Below are positions 8,292 through 16,868 of a stretch of 64,000 nt of DNA, piece after piece. Position numbers and translations under genes: made by a program. The notes below the pieces were generated by a model that saw only the letters and a list, made by a program, of their open reading frames with translations, was not told where the DNA came from and searched no databases. The stretch comes from Thiorhodococcus minor (GTDB taxonomy: Bacteria > Pseudomonadota > Gammaproteobacteria > Chromatiales > Chromatiaceae), in NCBI RefSeq assembly GCF_010820565.1, contig NZ_JAAIJQ010000019.1, positions 1 through 64,000 on the forward strand, in the 5' to 3' direction. Positions within the stretch are counted from its first letter, which is position 1. Every line of letters starts with the position of its first letter.

Positions 8292-10343
8292 ATGGGAACC
8301 GGTCAGCCAAACTTTCCAACCTTACCGACGCGCGTCCTCAAGCGTGACGGCGTCGAAGTTCGCTTCGATGCCTCCAAGATCGAGTCCGCGGTCCAGCGTG
8401 CCGGCCAGGCGACAGGCGAGTTCGGCAACATGGAGGCCGGCCTGCTCACGGCTCAGGTCGTCAAGGTGCTCGCCCACCGATTCGGCGAGGGACGCCTGCC
8501 CGAGATCGAGGACATCCAGGACGTCGTCGAGCAGACGCTCATCAGCGCCAACCACTTCGAAACGGCCCGCGCCTACATCATCTATCGCGAGCAGCACAAG
8601 AAGCTGCGCTCGGACCGCCGCACCCTGGTCGACGTCAGCAGCTCCATCAACGAGTACCTCGACCGCTCGGACTGGCGTGTCGCCGCCAATGCCAACCAGG
8701 GCTATTCGCTCGGCGGTCTCATCCTGAACACCTCGGGCAAGATGATCGCCAACTACTGGCTGAGCCACGTCTATCCGCCAGAGATCGGCGAGGCGCACCG
8801 CGAGGGCGACCTGCACATCCACGACCTCGACATGCTCTCCGGCTACTGCGCCGGCTGGTCGCTGCGCACCCTGCTCAACGAGGGGCTGAACGGCGTGCCG
8901 GGCAAGGTCGAGGCGAGCGCGCCCAAGCATATGTCGTCCGCGGTCGGGCAGATCGTCAACTTCCTCGGCACCCTGCAGAACGAGTGGGCCGGCGCCCAGG
9001 CGTTCTCCAGCTTCGACACCTACATGGCGCCCTTCGTGCGCGTCGACGGGCTCGACTACGCCAGGGTCAAGCAGTACATCCAGGAGCTGATCTACAACCT
9101 CAACGTGCCCTCGCGCTGGGGCACCCAGACCCCCTTCACCAATCTCACCTTCGATTGGGTCTGCCCGGAGGACCTGCGCGACCAGGTGCCTGTGATCGGG
9201 GGCGTGGAGCAGCCCTTTACCTACGGCGAGCTCCAGACCGAGATGGACATGATCAATCGTGCCTACATCGAGGTCATGACCGAGGGCGACGCCAAGGGCC
9301 GGATCTTCACCTTCCCCATCCCGACCTACAACATCACGCCGGACTTCCCCTGGGAGAGCGAGAACGCCGAGCTGCTGTTCGAGATGACGGCCAAGTACGG
9401 CCTGCCCTACTTCCAGAACTTCATCAACTCCGAGCTCACGCCCAACATGGTGCGCTCCATGTGCTGCCGGCTGCAGCTCGACCTGCGCGAGCTGCTCAAG
9501 CGCGGCAACGGCCTCTTCGGCTCGGCGGAGCAGACCGGCTCCCTGGGCGTCGTCACCATCAACTGCGCGCGCCTCGGTTATACCCATAGGGGCAACGAGG
9601 CTGGCTTGCTCGGGCGTCTGGACGAGCTCCTCGACATCGCGCGCAACAGCCTCGAGATCAAGCGCAAGGTGATCACGCGGCATGTGGACGCTGGCCTCTT
9701 CCCCTACACCAAGCGCTATCTCGGCACGCTGCGGAATCACTTCTCGACCATTGGCATCAATGGCGTCAACGAGATGATTCGCAACTTCAGCAGCGACGCG
9801 CACGACATCACCACGGCAGAAGGCCATGCACTGGCCTGCCGGCTGCTCGATCACGTGCGCAGCCGCATGCTGGAGTTCCAGGAGAGCACCGGCAACATGT
9901 ACAACCTGGAGGCCACGCCGGCCGAGGGGACGACCTATCGGTTCGCCCGCGAGGATCAGAAGCGCTATCCCGGCATCATCCAGGCGGGCACTCAGGAAAC
10001 GCCCTATTACACCAACAGCTCGCAGCTGCCGGTCGGCTATACGGACGACCCCTTCGAGGCGCTGGCCATGCAGGAGGCGCTGCAGAGCAAATACACCGGC
10101 GGCACCGTCCTCCACCTTTACATGAGCGAGCAGATCTCCTCGACCGAGGCCTGCAAACGACTGGTGCGACGCTCGCTCGAGGGCTTCCGGCTGCCCTACA
10201 TCACGGTGACACCCGTGTTCTCGATCTGCCCGAAGCACGGCTACATCGCGGGCGAGCACCCCTATTGCCCGATCTGCGACCAAGAGCTGATCGCCCGCAA
10301 ACAATCCGAGGGCCAGGCCAAGTGCACCACAGCATGCGCCTGA
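8292..10343 (+). CDS. nrdD: anaerobic ribonucleoside-triphosphate reductase, main subunit lacking the glycyl-radical tail
   Basis: 683-aa class III ribonucleotide reductase that makes dNTPs without oxygen. An N-terminal ATP-cone covers about residues 10-105. The barrel carries the catalytic cysteine regions (SGYCAGWSL and MCCRLQLD). A C-terminal zinc site follows (CPKHGY with CPIC). In most NrdD proteins the zinc site runs on into the glycyl-radical segment within the same chain. Here the frame stops shortly after it, and the radical segment is encoded in another frame at 10391-10582. The protein therefore needs that small product to be active. The upstream region carries FNR-like and NrdR-like sites, and nrdG follows. 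Confidence 0.95.
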   Translation: MGTGQPNFPTLPTRVLKRDGVEVRFDASKIESAVQRAGQATGEFGNMEAGLLTAQVVKVLAHRFGEGRLPEIEDIQDVVEQTLISANHFETARAYIIYREQHKKLRSDRRTLVDVSSSINEYLDRSDWRVAANANQGYSLGGLILNTSGKMIANYWLSHVYPPEIGEAHREGDLHIHDLDMLSGYCAGWSLRTLLNEGLNGVPGKVEASAPKHMSSAVGQIVNFLGTLQNEWAGAQAFSSFDTYMAPFVRVDGLDYARVKQYIQELIYNLNVPSRWGTQTPFTNLTFDWVCPEDLRDQVPVIGGVEQPFTYGELQTEMDMINRAYIEVMTEGDAKGRIFTFPIPTYNITPDFPWESENAELLFEMTAKYGLPYFQNFINSELTPNMVRSMCCRLQLDLRELLKRGNGLFGSAEQTGSLGVVTINCARLGYTHRGNEAGLLGRLDELLDIARNSLEIKRKVITRHVDAGLFPYTKRYLGTLRNHFSTIGINGVNEMIRNFSSDAHDITTAEGHALACRLLDHVRSRMLEFQESTGNMYNLEATPAEGTTYRFAREDQKRYPGIIQAGTQETPYYTNSSQLPVGYTDDPFEALAMQEALQSKYTGGTVLHLYMSEQISSTEACKRLVRRSLEGFRLPYITVTPVFSICPKHGYIAGEHPYCPICDQELIARKQSEGQAKCTTACA

Positions 10344-10390
10344 GCCCGCTAGACAACGACCAAGAACATATCCAAGAGGAGCGTCACGAC

Positions 10391-10582
10391 ATGACCGACA
10401 CCAACATCGAGCTCAAGACCGAAGAGCGTACCCCCTGTGAAGTCTGGACTCGCGTCATGGGCTACCATCGCCCGGTCTCGGCCTTCAACAACGGCAAGCG
10501 CGCCGAGCACGCCGACCGCTGCTATTTCACCGAGCAGCCTCAGGGCGCCCAGCATCGCCGCGAGCAGCTGGCCGCCGCCTGA
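10391..10582 (+). CDS. separate glycyl-radical domain of anaerobic ribonucleotide reductase
   Basis: 63-aa protein holding the segment that normally forms the C-terminus of NrdD: CEVWTRVMGYHRPV followed by FNNGKRAEH. Gly24 in VMGY is the expected radical glycine. The gene begins 47 bases after the nrdD stop, in a different frame, and has its own AGAGGAG Shine-Dalgarno 7-8 bases before the ATG. This looks like a designed separate gene rather than a sequencing frameshift. The product should dock on the NrdD barrel and be activated by the NrdG encoded next, in the manner of stand-alone glycyl-radical parts such as YfiD for pyruvate formate-lyase. The domain identity is clear; function in trans is inferred. 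Confidence 0.85.
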   Translation: MTDTNIELKTEERTPCEVWTRVMGYHRPVSAFNNGKRAEHADRCYFTEQPQGAQHRREQLAAA

Positions 10583-10605
10583 GGTCATGAGCCGACCGCC
10601 GCGCG

Positions 10606-11400
10606 GTGGTCGGGACAACCGCCATGCCAGACTCTCCCCTGACCGCCGCCGCAACGCCAGACACTCCCGCAGCGCCAAGCGAGGCGCAGCATCGGGAGCC
10701 TGACCCGGAGGCCGATACGCTTCGAGTCGGCGGTCTGACGCGGCTCACGACCATCGATTATCCGGGAGAGCTTGCCGCGGTCGTCTTCTGCCAGGGCTGC
10801 CCCTGGCGCTGCCGCTATTGCCATAACCGCGACCTGCTGGATAGCGGCGCGCAAGGACGTATCCCCTGGTCGGACATCCGGGGGCTCCTCGAGCGGCGCG
10901 TGGGCCTGATCGACGCGGTCGTCTTCAGTGGCGGGGAGCCGACGGCTCAGGGGGCGCTCGCCGCGGCGATTGAGGAGACGCGCGCGCTCGGCTTCAAGAT
11001 CGGCCTCCATACCAATGGCGCCTACCCCGAGCGTCTGCGCCAGCTCTTGCCCGCCGTCGACTGGATCGGCCTCGACATCAAGGCACTGCCGCAAGACTAC
11101 CCGGACATCACGGGCATTCAAGGCGCCGGCGATCGCGCCTGGGAGAGCCTGAGCCTGCTGATCGCGTCCGGCATCGCCCTCGAGGTGCGCACAACCCTGA
11201 TGCCGAGCTGGACCCGCGCGGAGGTGCTGGATCTTGCGAAGGCCCTATCGAAGGCCGGCGTGCAGTCCTACTGCCTGCAGGCATGTGACAGCCAGCGGGC
11301 ACTTGACCCCAGCCTACCCTACCCTCACACCCCGCCCCGACAGCTCGCGGAGGCCGTAGAAGCGGTCGGCTTCGCCTCGCTCAGCCTACGTGGCATCTAG
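10606..11400 (+). CDS. nrdG: anaerobic ribonucleotide reductase activating protein (radical SAM)
   Basis: 264-aa radical-SAM activase that should generate the glycyl radical on the reductase using SAM and a 4Fe-4S cluster. The cluster motif is CPWRCRYC (CxxxCxxC), preceded by TTIDYPGELAAVVFCQGC, as in NrdG/PflA-type activases. SFGGE-like SGGEPT follows at about residue 107. The start could be GTG 10606 or ATG 10624; neither has a strong ribosome-binding site, and the first ~35 residues are low in conservation. It lies 23 bases after the glycyl-radical gene, completing a three-gene nrd operon. Confidence 0.88.
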   Translation: MVGTTAMPDSPLTAAATPDTPAAPSEAQHREPDPEADTLRVGGLTRLTTIDYPGELAAVVFCQGCPWRCRYCHNRDLLDSGAQGRIPWSDIRGLLERRVGLIDAVVFSGGEPTAQGALAAAIEETRALGFKIGLHTNGAYPERLRQLLPAVDWIGLDIKALPQDYPDITGIQGAGDRAWESLSLLIASGIALEVRTTLMPSWTRAEVLDLAKALSKAGVQSYCLQACDSQRALDPSLPYPHTPPRQLAEAVEAVGFASLSLRGI

Positions 11401-11433
11401 CCGCCCGCTGCGTCTATTCCGGAACACAAGAGA

Positions 11434-11485
11434 AACCGCTTCCAGGCACGCCCCGACGTCGAAGACTTCGGGCCTGAAAGCGGTT
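11434..11485 (+). terminator. possible terminator hairpin after nrdG
   Basis: Arms AACCGCTTCCAGGC (11434-11447) and GCCTGAAAGCGGTT (11472-11485) pair with one mismatch around a 24-base loop. There is no clear T run, so intrinsic termination is uncertain. Confidence 0.35.
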
Positions 11486-11544
11486 CTGATTCGAGCGTGA
11501 AAGGCTCTTAGGCCGGGACGGTCGTCCCGAGGCAGGAATGCCCC

Positions 11545-11985
11545 TCAGAACAGGTCCATCATGAGACGCTGAGCCTGAGCGACAGTCAGCTTCTCGGGAC
11601 GTTTCGGAACCGGCTGCCGTCGGCTCAGCACCTTCAGCTCGACCCGCGCGACGCCGCTGCCGAGCATCCCCAGCGCCTTCGCCGCCCCCTTGGACAGGTC
11701 GATGGAGCGCCCCTTGATGTAGGGGCCGCGGTCGTTGATGGTCACTTCCACGGAGCGGCCATTGGACTTGTTGGTGACCAGCACACGGGTACCGAACTTG
11801 AGCGTGCGATGCGCAGCGGTGAGCTTGTGCATGTTGAAGCGATCACCGCTCGCGGTGAGGCGACCGTGGAACCGCTTTCCGTAATAGGAGGCGACGGCAT
11901 CGGTCACGAATGCATTCGCCTGGGTGGCTGTGAGCAGCGACGCTGCCATCAAGAGTGATGTTGCTAGTAGGCGTTTGGCGGCCAA
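11545..11985 (-). CDS. RlpA-like septal ring lytic transglycosylase
   Basis: 146-aa exported protein with a signal peptide (about residues 1-25, ending TQANA) and a single RlpA-like double-psi beta-barrel. The conserved core is [19 protein letters not shown], with the later TINDRGPY and [12 protein letters not shown] segments. RlpA proteins cleave glycan strands lacking stem peptides at the septum or bind peptidoglycan. The start is TTG at 11985, supported by GGAGG 8 bases upstream. It lacks the SPOR domain of E. coli RlpA and also lacks a lipobox cysteine, so it is a short soluble periplasmic version. Confidence 0.88.
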   Translation of the reverse strand: MAAKRLLATSLLMAASLLTATQANAFVTDAVASYYGKRFHGRLTASGDRFNMHKLTAAHRTLKFGTRVLVTNKSNGRSVEVTINDRGPYIKGRSIDLSKGAAKALGMLGSGVARVELKVLSRRQPVPKRPEKLTVAQAQRLMMDLF

Positions 11986-12204
11986 AACGCTTCCCTCCGC
12001 GTGTCAATTGGTGTGCAGGCACGGCGCAACCATCGCTGCTGAGCACCTAGCCGCTGGATTTTACCCGCCCGATCGACACGATAGCCACCCTCGCAGCTCA
12101 TCCGAAACACGAAAATACGGGGGCAAAACGTTGAAAAAATGAGGAAGCGAACAATGGCTTCCTCGATGCCGCTCATGTATCGCCAAGGAGGGGAAGGGAT
12201 TGGC

Positions 12205-13956
12205 TCAGCCTTCGCGCTCCTCGGTCTGCGTTAGGCGTACACCTTCGCCGGACGGCGCAGGAGCGGGTGAGGGGTCCGAGCCGCGATCCAGCATTTCGGG
12301 ATCGCCGCTATCCAGGCCCGGCGCCGGGTCCGACACGGCCTCGCCGGCAGGGATGGGGGACGCCTCGTCGAAGGCGATGCGCGCGCGCCTCACCTCGCCC
12401 GCGAAGGCCTCACGAAGGGCCGGATCACGCCCATAGATGTCCTTGCGGAAATAGACGCCACCCTGGGCGTTGGCGCGCGCAGTCAGATAGTAGAGCAGGA
12501 CGGGAAGATGCTCGTCGAGATGGACGTAGCGCGTCCGCGCCCGCTTGACGGCGCTGCCGATACGACTGGGGCTCCAGCCCGATTCGCCCAGCAGCAGCTC
12601 GGCAAGCTTGAGGGGATTCTGGACCCGAACGCAGCCATGACTCAGGGCGCGCTGCGAGCGTCCGAACAGGCCCCGGCTCGGGGTGTCATGGAGATAGACG
12701 GCGTGACGGTTGGGGAACATGAATTTGACCTGGCCCAGCGCATTGCCGGGGCCGGGCTTCTGCACCACACGATAGCGCTTATAGTTCGAGGCGTTGCCGC
12801 CATTCGTCTTGCGGCCGGTCCGACGATCGACCAATGTGTATTTGGCCGATACATTGCCCATCTTCTTCTGGATGGAGATCGGAACGCTCCATGTCGGATT
12901 GAAGACCAGGTGCTCCATGGAGTCCCGAAACATGGGCGTCTGATCCTTCTCCGTCCCAACGATCACCCGCGTGCTCCAGGCGATCTCGCCATTGCGGACC
13001 AGATGCGCCAGATAGTTGGCGACGTCGACGAAGACGTAGTCGGACGGCAGATCGTCGTAGAGCCATCTCATGCGCTCTAGATTGATGCGCACCTTCTCGA
13101 TCTTCGCCTCGTCGACGGGATCATTGATCACGGCCAGGGTGCGCGGCCCCACGACGCCATCTGGGCTGAGTCCCACGCGTCGCTGAAACGCCATGACGGC
13201 CTCCGCCAAGGCGTCGTCGAATAGCTCGAGATCTGCGGGGAGGGCGGAGTCGTCATGGTGCCCCAGGAGCTGCAAGCGCTCCCGTACCAAGGCCACGCGC
13301 GCGCCGCGACTGCCCTTCGCGAGGTTGGGACCTGAGGGCAGGGGCGGCAGCCCCTTGAGATGCTCCATGTCCGTCAGATTGGCCAGCGCCGCCTTGAGAT
13401 CCTGGTACCAAAAGGGGGGCGCCAGTCGGCTAACGAGAAAATCGCTGAGATCGGGCGCGTCCAGCGCCCCATGCATGTCCGCCAGCAGGGCCGCCGCCGG
13501 GACCGGGGCGCGGTCGTTCCACTTGGGGTCGACAGCCTTGGGGTCTAGCTTGCCGAAACGCGTGTGGTGCACGTAGCGCAAGAGCGCGTCGGAGAGCTGG
13601 AGATCGGCCGTCAGCCGCTCGGCTGCACTCAAGCCTCGCGGTGCTCCCGCGCTCGAGCGTGCACGCAGGGCCGCTGCGTGGAAATCGGCTGGCGACAAGC
13701 CCTCGGCCGCGCTGCCGTCGACGATCTCGAGCAGCTCCCGCAGCTGTTGGGCATCCGTCCACACAAGGACGTTGCCGCGCTGGGTATAGAAGTCGGCCAG
13801 CAAGCGGGGGGAGAGGAGCTGGATTCCTCCGACGACGGCCGTATCGGCGCGACTCATGGCATCCAGGGAGCGGGCCAAGAGCGGATTTGCGGAGACGGCA
13901 ACGGGAGAAAGGACACAGGCCAGAACGGCGAGCCGCAAGAGCAACGGGAATTTCAT
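12205..13956 (-). CDS. L,D-transpeptidase, YcbB/LdtD family
   Basis: 583-aa exported L,D-transpeptidase expected to make 3-3 cross-links in peptidoglycan. A signal peptide (MKFPLLLRLAVLACVLSPV) is followed by a scaffold domain, a peptidoglycan-binding domain with VGLSPDGVVGPRTLAVIN, and the catalytic YkuD domain. The active-site motif is SHGCVRVQNP, with the nucleophilic cysteine at about residue 448. The ATG at 13956 is preferred because GAGGGG precedes it and the signal peptide starts there; the frame is open to 14058 with unlikely sequence. The C-terminus is a Pro/Asp-rich tail. It follows spoVR on the same strand by about 100 bases. Confidence 0.92.
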   Translation of the reverse strand: MKFPLLLRLAVLACVLSPVAVSANPLLARSLDAMSRADTAVVGGIQLLSPRLLADFYTQRGNVLVWTDAQQLRELLEIVDGSAAEGLSPADFHAAALRARSSAGAPRGLSAAERLTADLQLSDALLRYVHHTRFGKLDPKAVDPKWNDRAPVPAAALLADMHGALDAPDLSDFLVSRLAPPFWYQDLKAALANLTDMEHLKGLPPLPSGPNLAKGSRGARVALVRERLQLLGHHDDSALPADLELFDDALAEAVMAFQRRVGLSPDGVVGPRTLAVINDPVDEAKIEKVRINLERMRWLYDDLPSDYVFVDVANYLAHLVRNGEIAWSTRVIVGTEKDQTPMFRDSMEHLVFNPTWSVPISIQKKMGNVSAKYTLVDRRTGRKTNGGNASNYKRYRVVQKPGPGNALGQVKFMFPNRHAVYLHDTPSRGLFGRSQRALSHGCVRVQNPLKLAELLLGESGWSPSRIGSAVKRARTRYVHLDEHLPVLLYYLTARANAQGGVYFRKDIYGRDPALREAFAGEVRRARIAFDEASPIPAGEAVSDPAPGLDSGDPEMLDRGSDPSPAPAPSGEGVRLTQTEEREG

Positions 13957-14054
13957 CGAGCCCCCTCGAGCACGAGACGCGGATTGAGCGGATGGCAGTG
14001 AAGCCAAACGGCGACGAGCCTTGGCTGCCTCATACTCCGGTGCAGACCGCCGCG

Positions 14055-15512
14055 TCAAGCCTCCCCAACGAGCTCGACGCGCCCTTGATCGTCGACGGTC
14101 TCTAGACGCACCGTGAACCCCCAGAGTCGCCGGATGTGCCGCAGCATCTCTTCGTAGGTCTCACCCAAGGGGCGGCGATTGTGCACGAAGTGCCGCAGCG
14201 TCATGGAGCGATCCCCGCGGCGATCGACATTGTAGACCTGAATGTTCGGCTCTCGGGTCCCGAGATTGTATTGCTCCGCCAGCGACTGGCGCAGTGCGCG
14301 ATAGCCCTGCTCCTCATGAATGGCCGTGACTTCCAGGTGCTCCTCGCGATCGTCGTCCGTGATGGCGAAGAGACGAAACTCGCGCATCAGGGCCGGCGAC
14401 AGGAATTGTGCGATGAAGCTCTCGTCCTTGAAGTTGCGCATCGCGAAGTCCGGGAACCAATGGCGATCCTCATCCGTTGGACTCTCGCAGATGCGACGGA
14501 TGTCGCGCATCATCGCAAAACCCAAGGCGTAGGGATTGATCCCCGAGTAGTAGGCTGCGTCGAACGGCGGCTGGAAGACGACGCTGGTGTGCGACTGCAG
14601 GAACTCCATCATGAAGCCGTCGGTGACGAAGCCCTCGTCGTAGAGGTGATTCATGAGGGTGTAGTGCCAGAAGGTCGCCCAGCCCTCGTTCATGACCTGC
14701 GTCTGGCGCTGCGGATAGAAGTACTGCCCGATCTTGCGCACGATGCGCACCACTTCCCGCTGCCAGGGCTCGAGCAGGGGCGCATTCTTCTCGATGAAGT
14801 AGAGCAGGTTCTCCTGCGGCTCCTCGGGCCAGCGCTGCTCCTGGCGTGCCTCTTCGGAGTCCGGCGCCAGGGGCAAGGTGCGCCAGAGGTCGTTGACCTG
14901 GGACTGCAGGTAGGACTCGCGCTCCTCCTGCCGACGCTGCTCTTCCGCCATGCTCAGGGGCGACGGACGCTTGTAACGATCCACGCCGTGATTCATCAAG
15001 GCATGGCAGGAATCGAGCAGCAGCTCGACCTCGTCGCGCCCATAGCGCTCCTCGCATTGGGCGATGTATTTCCTGGCGAACACCAGGTAGTCGATGATGG
15101 CGTCGGCGCTGGTCCAGGTGCGAAAGAGATAATTTCCCTTGAAGAAGCTGTTGTGTCCGTAGCAGGCGTGCGCGATCACCAATGCCTGCATGGGCAGCGA
15201 ATTCTCCTCCATGAGGTAGGCGATACAGGGATCGGAATTGATCACGATCTCGTAGGCCAGACCCATCTGGCCGCGCCTGTAGGTCTGCTCGGTCGCGACG
15301 AACTGCTTGCCGAAGGACCAGTGGTGATAGTAGATCGGCAGCCCAACCGAGGAGTAGGCGTCGATCATCTGCTCCGAGCTGATCACCTCGATCTGATTGG
15401 CGTAGGTGTCCAGCCCGTAGACGTTATGCGCCAGGTGGCCGATCTCTTTGTCGAAGCGCTCCAGCAGCGGGAAGGACCACTCCGAGGAATCCGTGATGAG
15501 TCTCTTCGTCAT
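14055..15512 (-). CDS. SpoVR family protein (YcgB)
   Basis: 485-aa member of the SpoVR family, related to E. coli YcgB and Bacillus SpoVR. Characteristic features are the aromatic- and histidine-rich stretches ([37 protein letters not shown]). The biochemical role is not established. Its ATG overlaps the yeaH stop by 4 bases. It forms the third gene of the conserved prkA-yeaH-spoVR group, which in enterobacteria is induced in stationary phase and nitrogen stress. Confidence 0.93.
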   Translation of the reverse strand: MTKRLITDSSEWSFPLLERFDKEIGHLAHNVYGLDTYANQIEVISSEQMIDAYSSVGLPIYYHHWSFGKQFVATEQTYRRGQMGLAYEIVINSDPCIAYLMEENSLPMQALVIAHACYGHNSFFKGNYLFRTWTSADAIIDYLVFARKYIAQCEERYGRDEVELLLDSCHALMNHGVDRYKRPSPLSMAEEQRRQEERESYLQSQVNDLWRTLPLAPDSEEARQEQRWPEEPQENLLYFIEKNAPLLEPWQREVVRIVRKIGQYFYPQRQTQVMNEGWATFWHYTLMNHLYDEGFVTDGFMMEFLQSHTSVVFQPPFDAAYYSGINPYALGFAMMRDIRRICESPTDEDRHWFPDFAMRNFKDESFIAQFLSPALMREFRLFAITDDDREEHLEVTAIHEEQGYRALRQSLAEQYNLGTREPNIQVYNVDRRGDRSMTLRHFVHNRRPLGETYEEMLRHIRRLWGFTVRLETVDDQGRVELVGEA

Positions 15513-16780
15513 GCCTCCTGCCTCTTGAACAGCTCCCGGAACACGGGGTAGATGTCATCCGCCCCATCGATCTCCTGCATGGCGAAGTGGCCATGCGCGG
15601 CCATCACCTCTTGGTAGGCATACCAAAGACTCTGATGCTGGCGAGGCGTGATCTCGACGTAAGCGAAGTAGCGCATGAGGGGCATGAGCCTGTCGATCAT
15701 GATGTCCCGGCAGACATTGGAGTCGGAATCCCAGTTGTCGCCGTCCGACGCCTGCGCGGCGTAGATGTTCCAGACCGTGGGGTCGTAGCGCTCCTTGAGG
15801 ATGTCATAGGCCAGGTTCAGGGCGCTGGAAACGACGGTTCCGCCCGTCTCCCTGGAATAGAAGAACTCTTCCTCGTCCACCTCTTGCGCGATGGTGTGAT
15901 GACGAATGAAGACGACCTCGATCTTGTCGTAATTCCGCTGCAGGAAGAGATAGAGCAGGATGAAGAAGCGCTTCGCGAGGTTCTTGCGCACCTGATCCAT
16001 GGAGCCGGACACATCCATGATGCACAGCATCACGGCCTTGCTGGTCGGCTCGGGGAGCTTGACGAAGCTCTGATAGCGCAGGTCGAAGGTATCGATGAAG
16101 GGCAGCGCGGCGATGCGGGTCTTGAGCCGATCGATCTCCTCGCGCAGCTCCTGGATGCGGGAGTCTTCCTCGCCAACCCCAGTGCCGAGCAGACCCTCGA
16201 TCTGCTCCTCAAGCTCGCGGATACGCCCCCGCAACGGCGCACCCAGCGCCGTACGGCGCGCGATGGCACCCTTGAGCGAGCGGACGACGTCGATGTTGGT
16301 CGGCGCGCCCTGGGTCGCGTAGCCGGCGCGCACGGTTTTGAACTCTGTGGTCCCGATGAGCTGATTGCGGACCAGATTGGGCAGCTCCAGGTCGTCGAAG
16401 AGCAGGTCCATGAACTCCTCGCGCGAGAGCTCGAAGACGAAGTCGTCTTCGCCCTTGCCGCCCTTGCCCGCCTTGCCCTGCCCTGAGCCGTCGCCGCTGC
16501 CGCCTTCCGGGCGGCGGATCCGATCACCAGTGATGAACTCCTTGTTCCCGGGATGGACCATGTCGCGGGAGCCACCCTTGCCATGGTGGAACACAGGCTC
16601 GCTGATGTCCTTGGACGGAATGCCGACCCGCTCGCCCGAGTCGATATCCGTGATACTGCGCTTGTTGACCGCATCGGCCACGGCACGCTTGAGCTGGGTC
16701 TTGTAGCGCTTGAGGAAGCGCTGACGATTGACCGTGCTCTTGTTCTTGCCGTTCAGACGCCGGTCGATGAAATGTGACAT
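15509..16780 (-). CDS. YeaH/DUF444 family protein
   Basis: 423-aa DUF444 protein with a basic N-terminus ([19 protein letters not shown]) and a Gly/Lys-rich linker near residues 90-110. The C-terminal half is a VWA-like fold whose MIDAS-type motif is DVSGSMD. A coiled coil lies at about residues 190-225. The partner of PrkA in the conserved cluster, it may act as an adaptor or substrate of that kinase; this comes from gene neighbourhood and is not visible in the sequence. It starts 88 bases after the prkA stop and overlaps spoVR by 4 bases. Confidence 0.93.
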   Translation of the reverse strand: MSHFIDRRLNGKNKSTVNRQRFLKRYKTQLKRAVADAVNKRSITDIDSGERVGIPSKDISEPVFHHGKGGSRDMVHPGNKEFITGDRIRRPEGGSGDGSGQGKAGKGGKGEDDFVFELSREEFMDLLFDDLELPNLVRNQLIGTTEFKTVRAGYATQGAPTNIDVVRSLKGAIARRTALGAPLRGRIRELEEQIEGLLGTGVGEEDSRIQELREEIDRLKTRIAALPFIDTFDLRYQSFVKLPEPTSKAVMLCIMDVSGSMDQVRKNLAKRFFILLYLFLQRNYDKIEVVFIRHHTIAQEVDEEEFFYSRETGGTVVSSALNLAYDILKERYDPTVWNIYAAQASDGDNWDSDSNVCRDIMIDRLMPLMRYFAYVEITPRQHQSLWYAYQEVMAAHGHFAMQEIDGADDIYPVFRELFKRQEA

Positions 16781-16868
16781 GGAGGATAGGTCCCCTCAGG
16801 CTCGGCAATGGTCTCGTGCGATCCAGGCCGGGGCGGAGAGACCCCGTCCCGGTCTCGCTACAGGGTGC

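Noticed and set aside
8322-10304. 660-codon open frame on the minus strand opposite nrdD
   Set aside because: It mirrors the nrdD codons in a GC-rich genome, has no recognisable domain, and nrdD on the plus strand is certain.
13957-14058. N-terminal extension of the L,D-transpeptidase to 14058
   Set aside because: It would place 34 basic residues before a clear signal peptide and overlap spoVR; a good ribosome-binding site precedes 13956.
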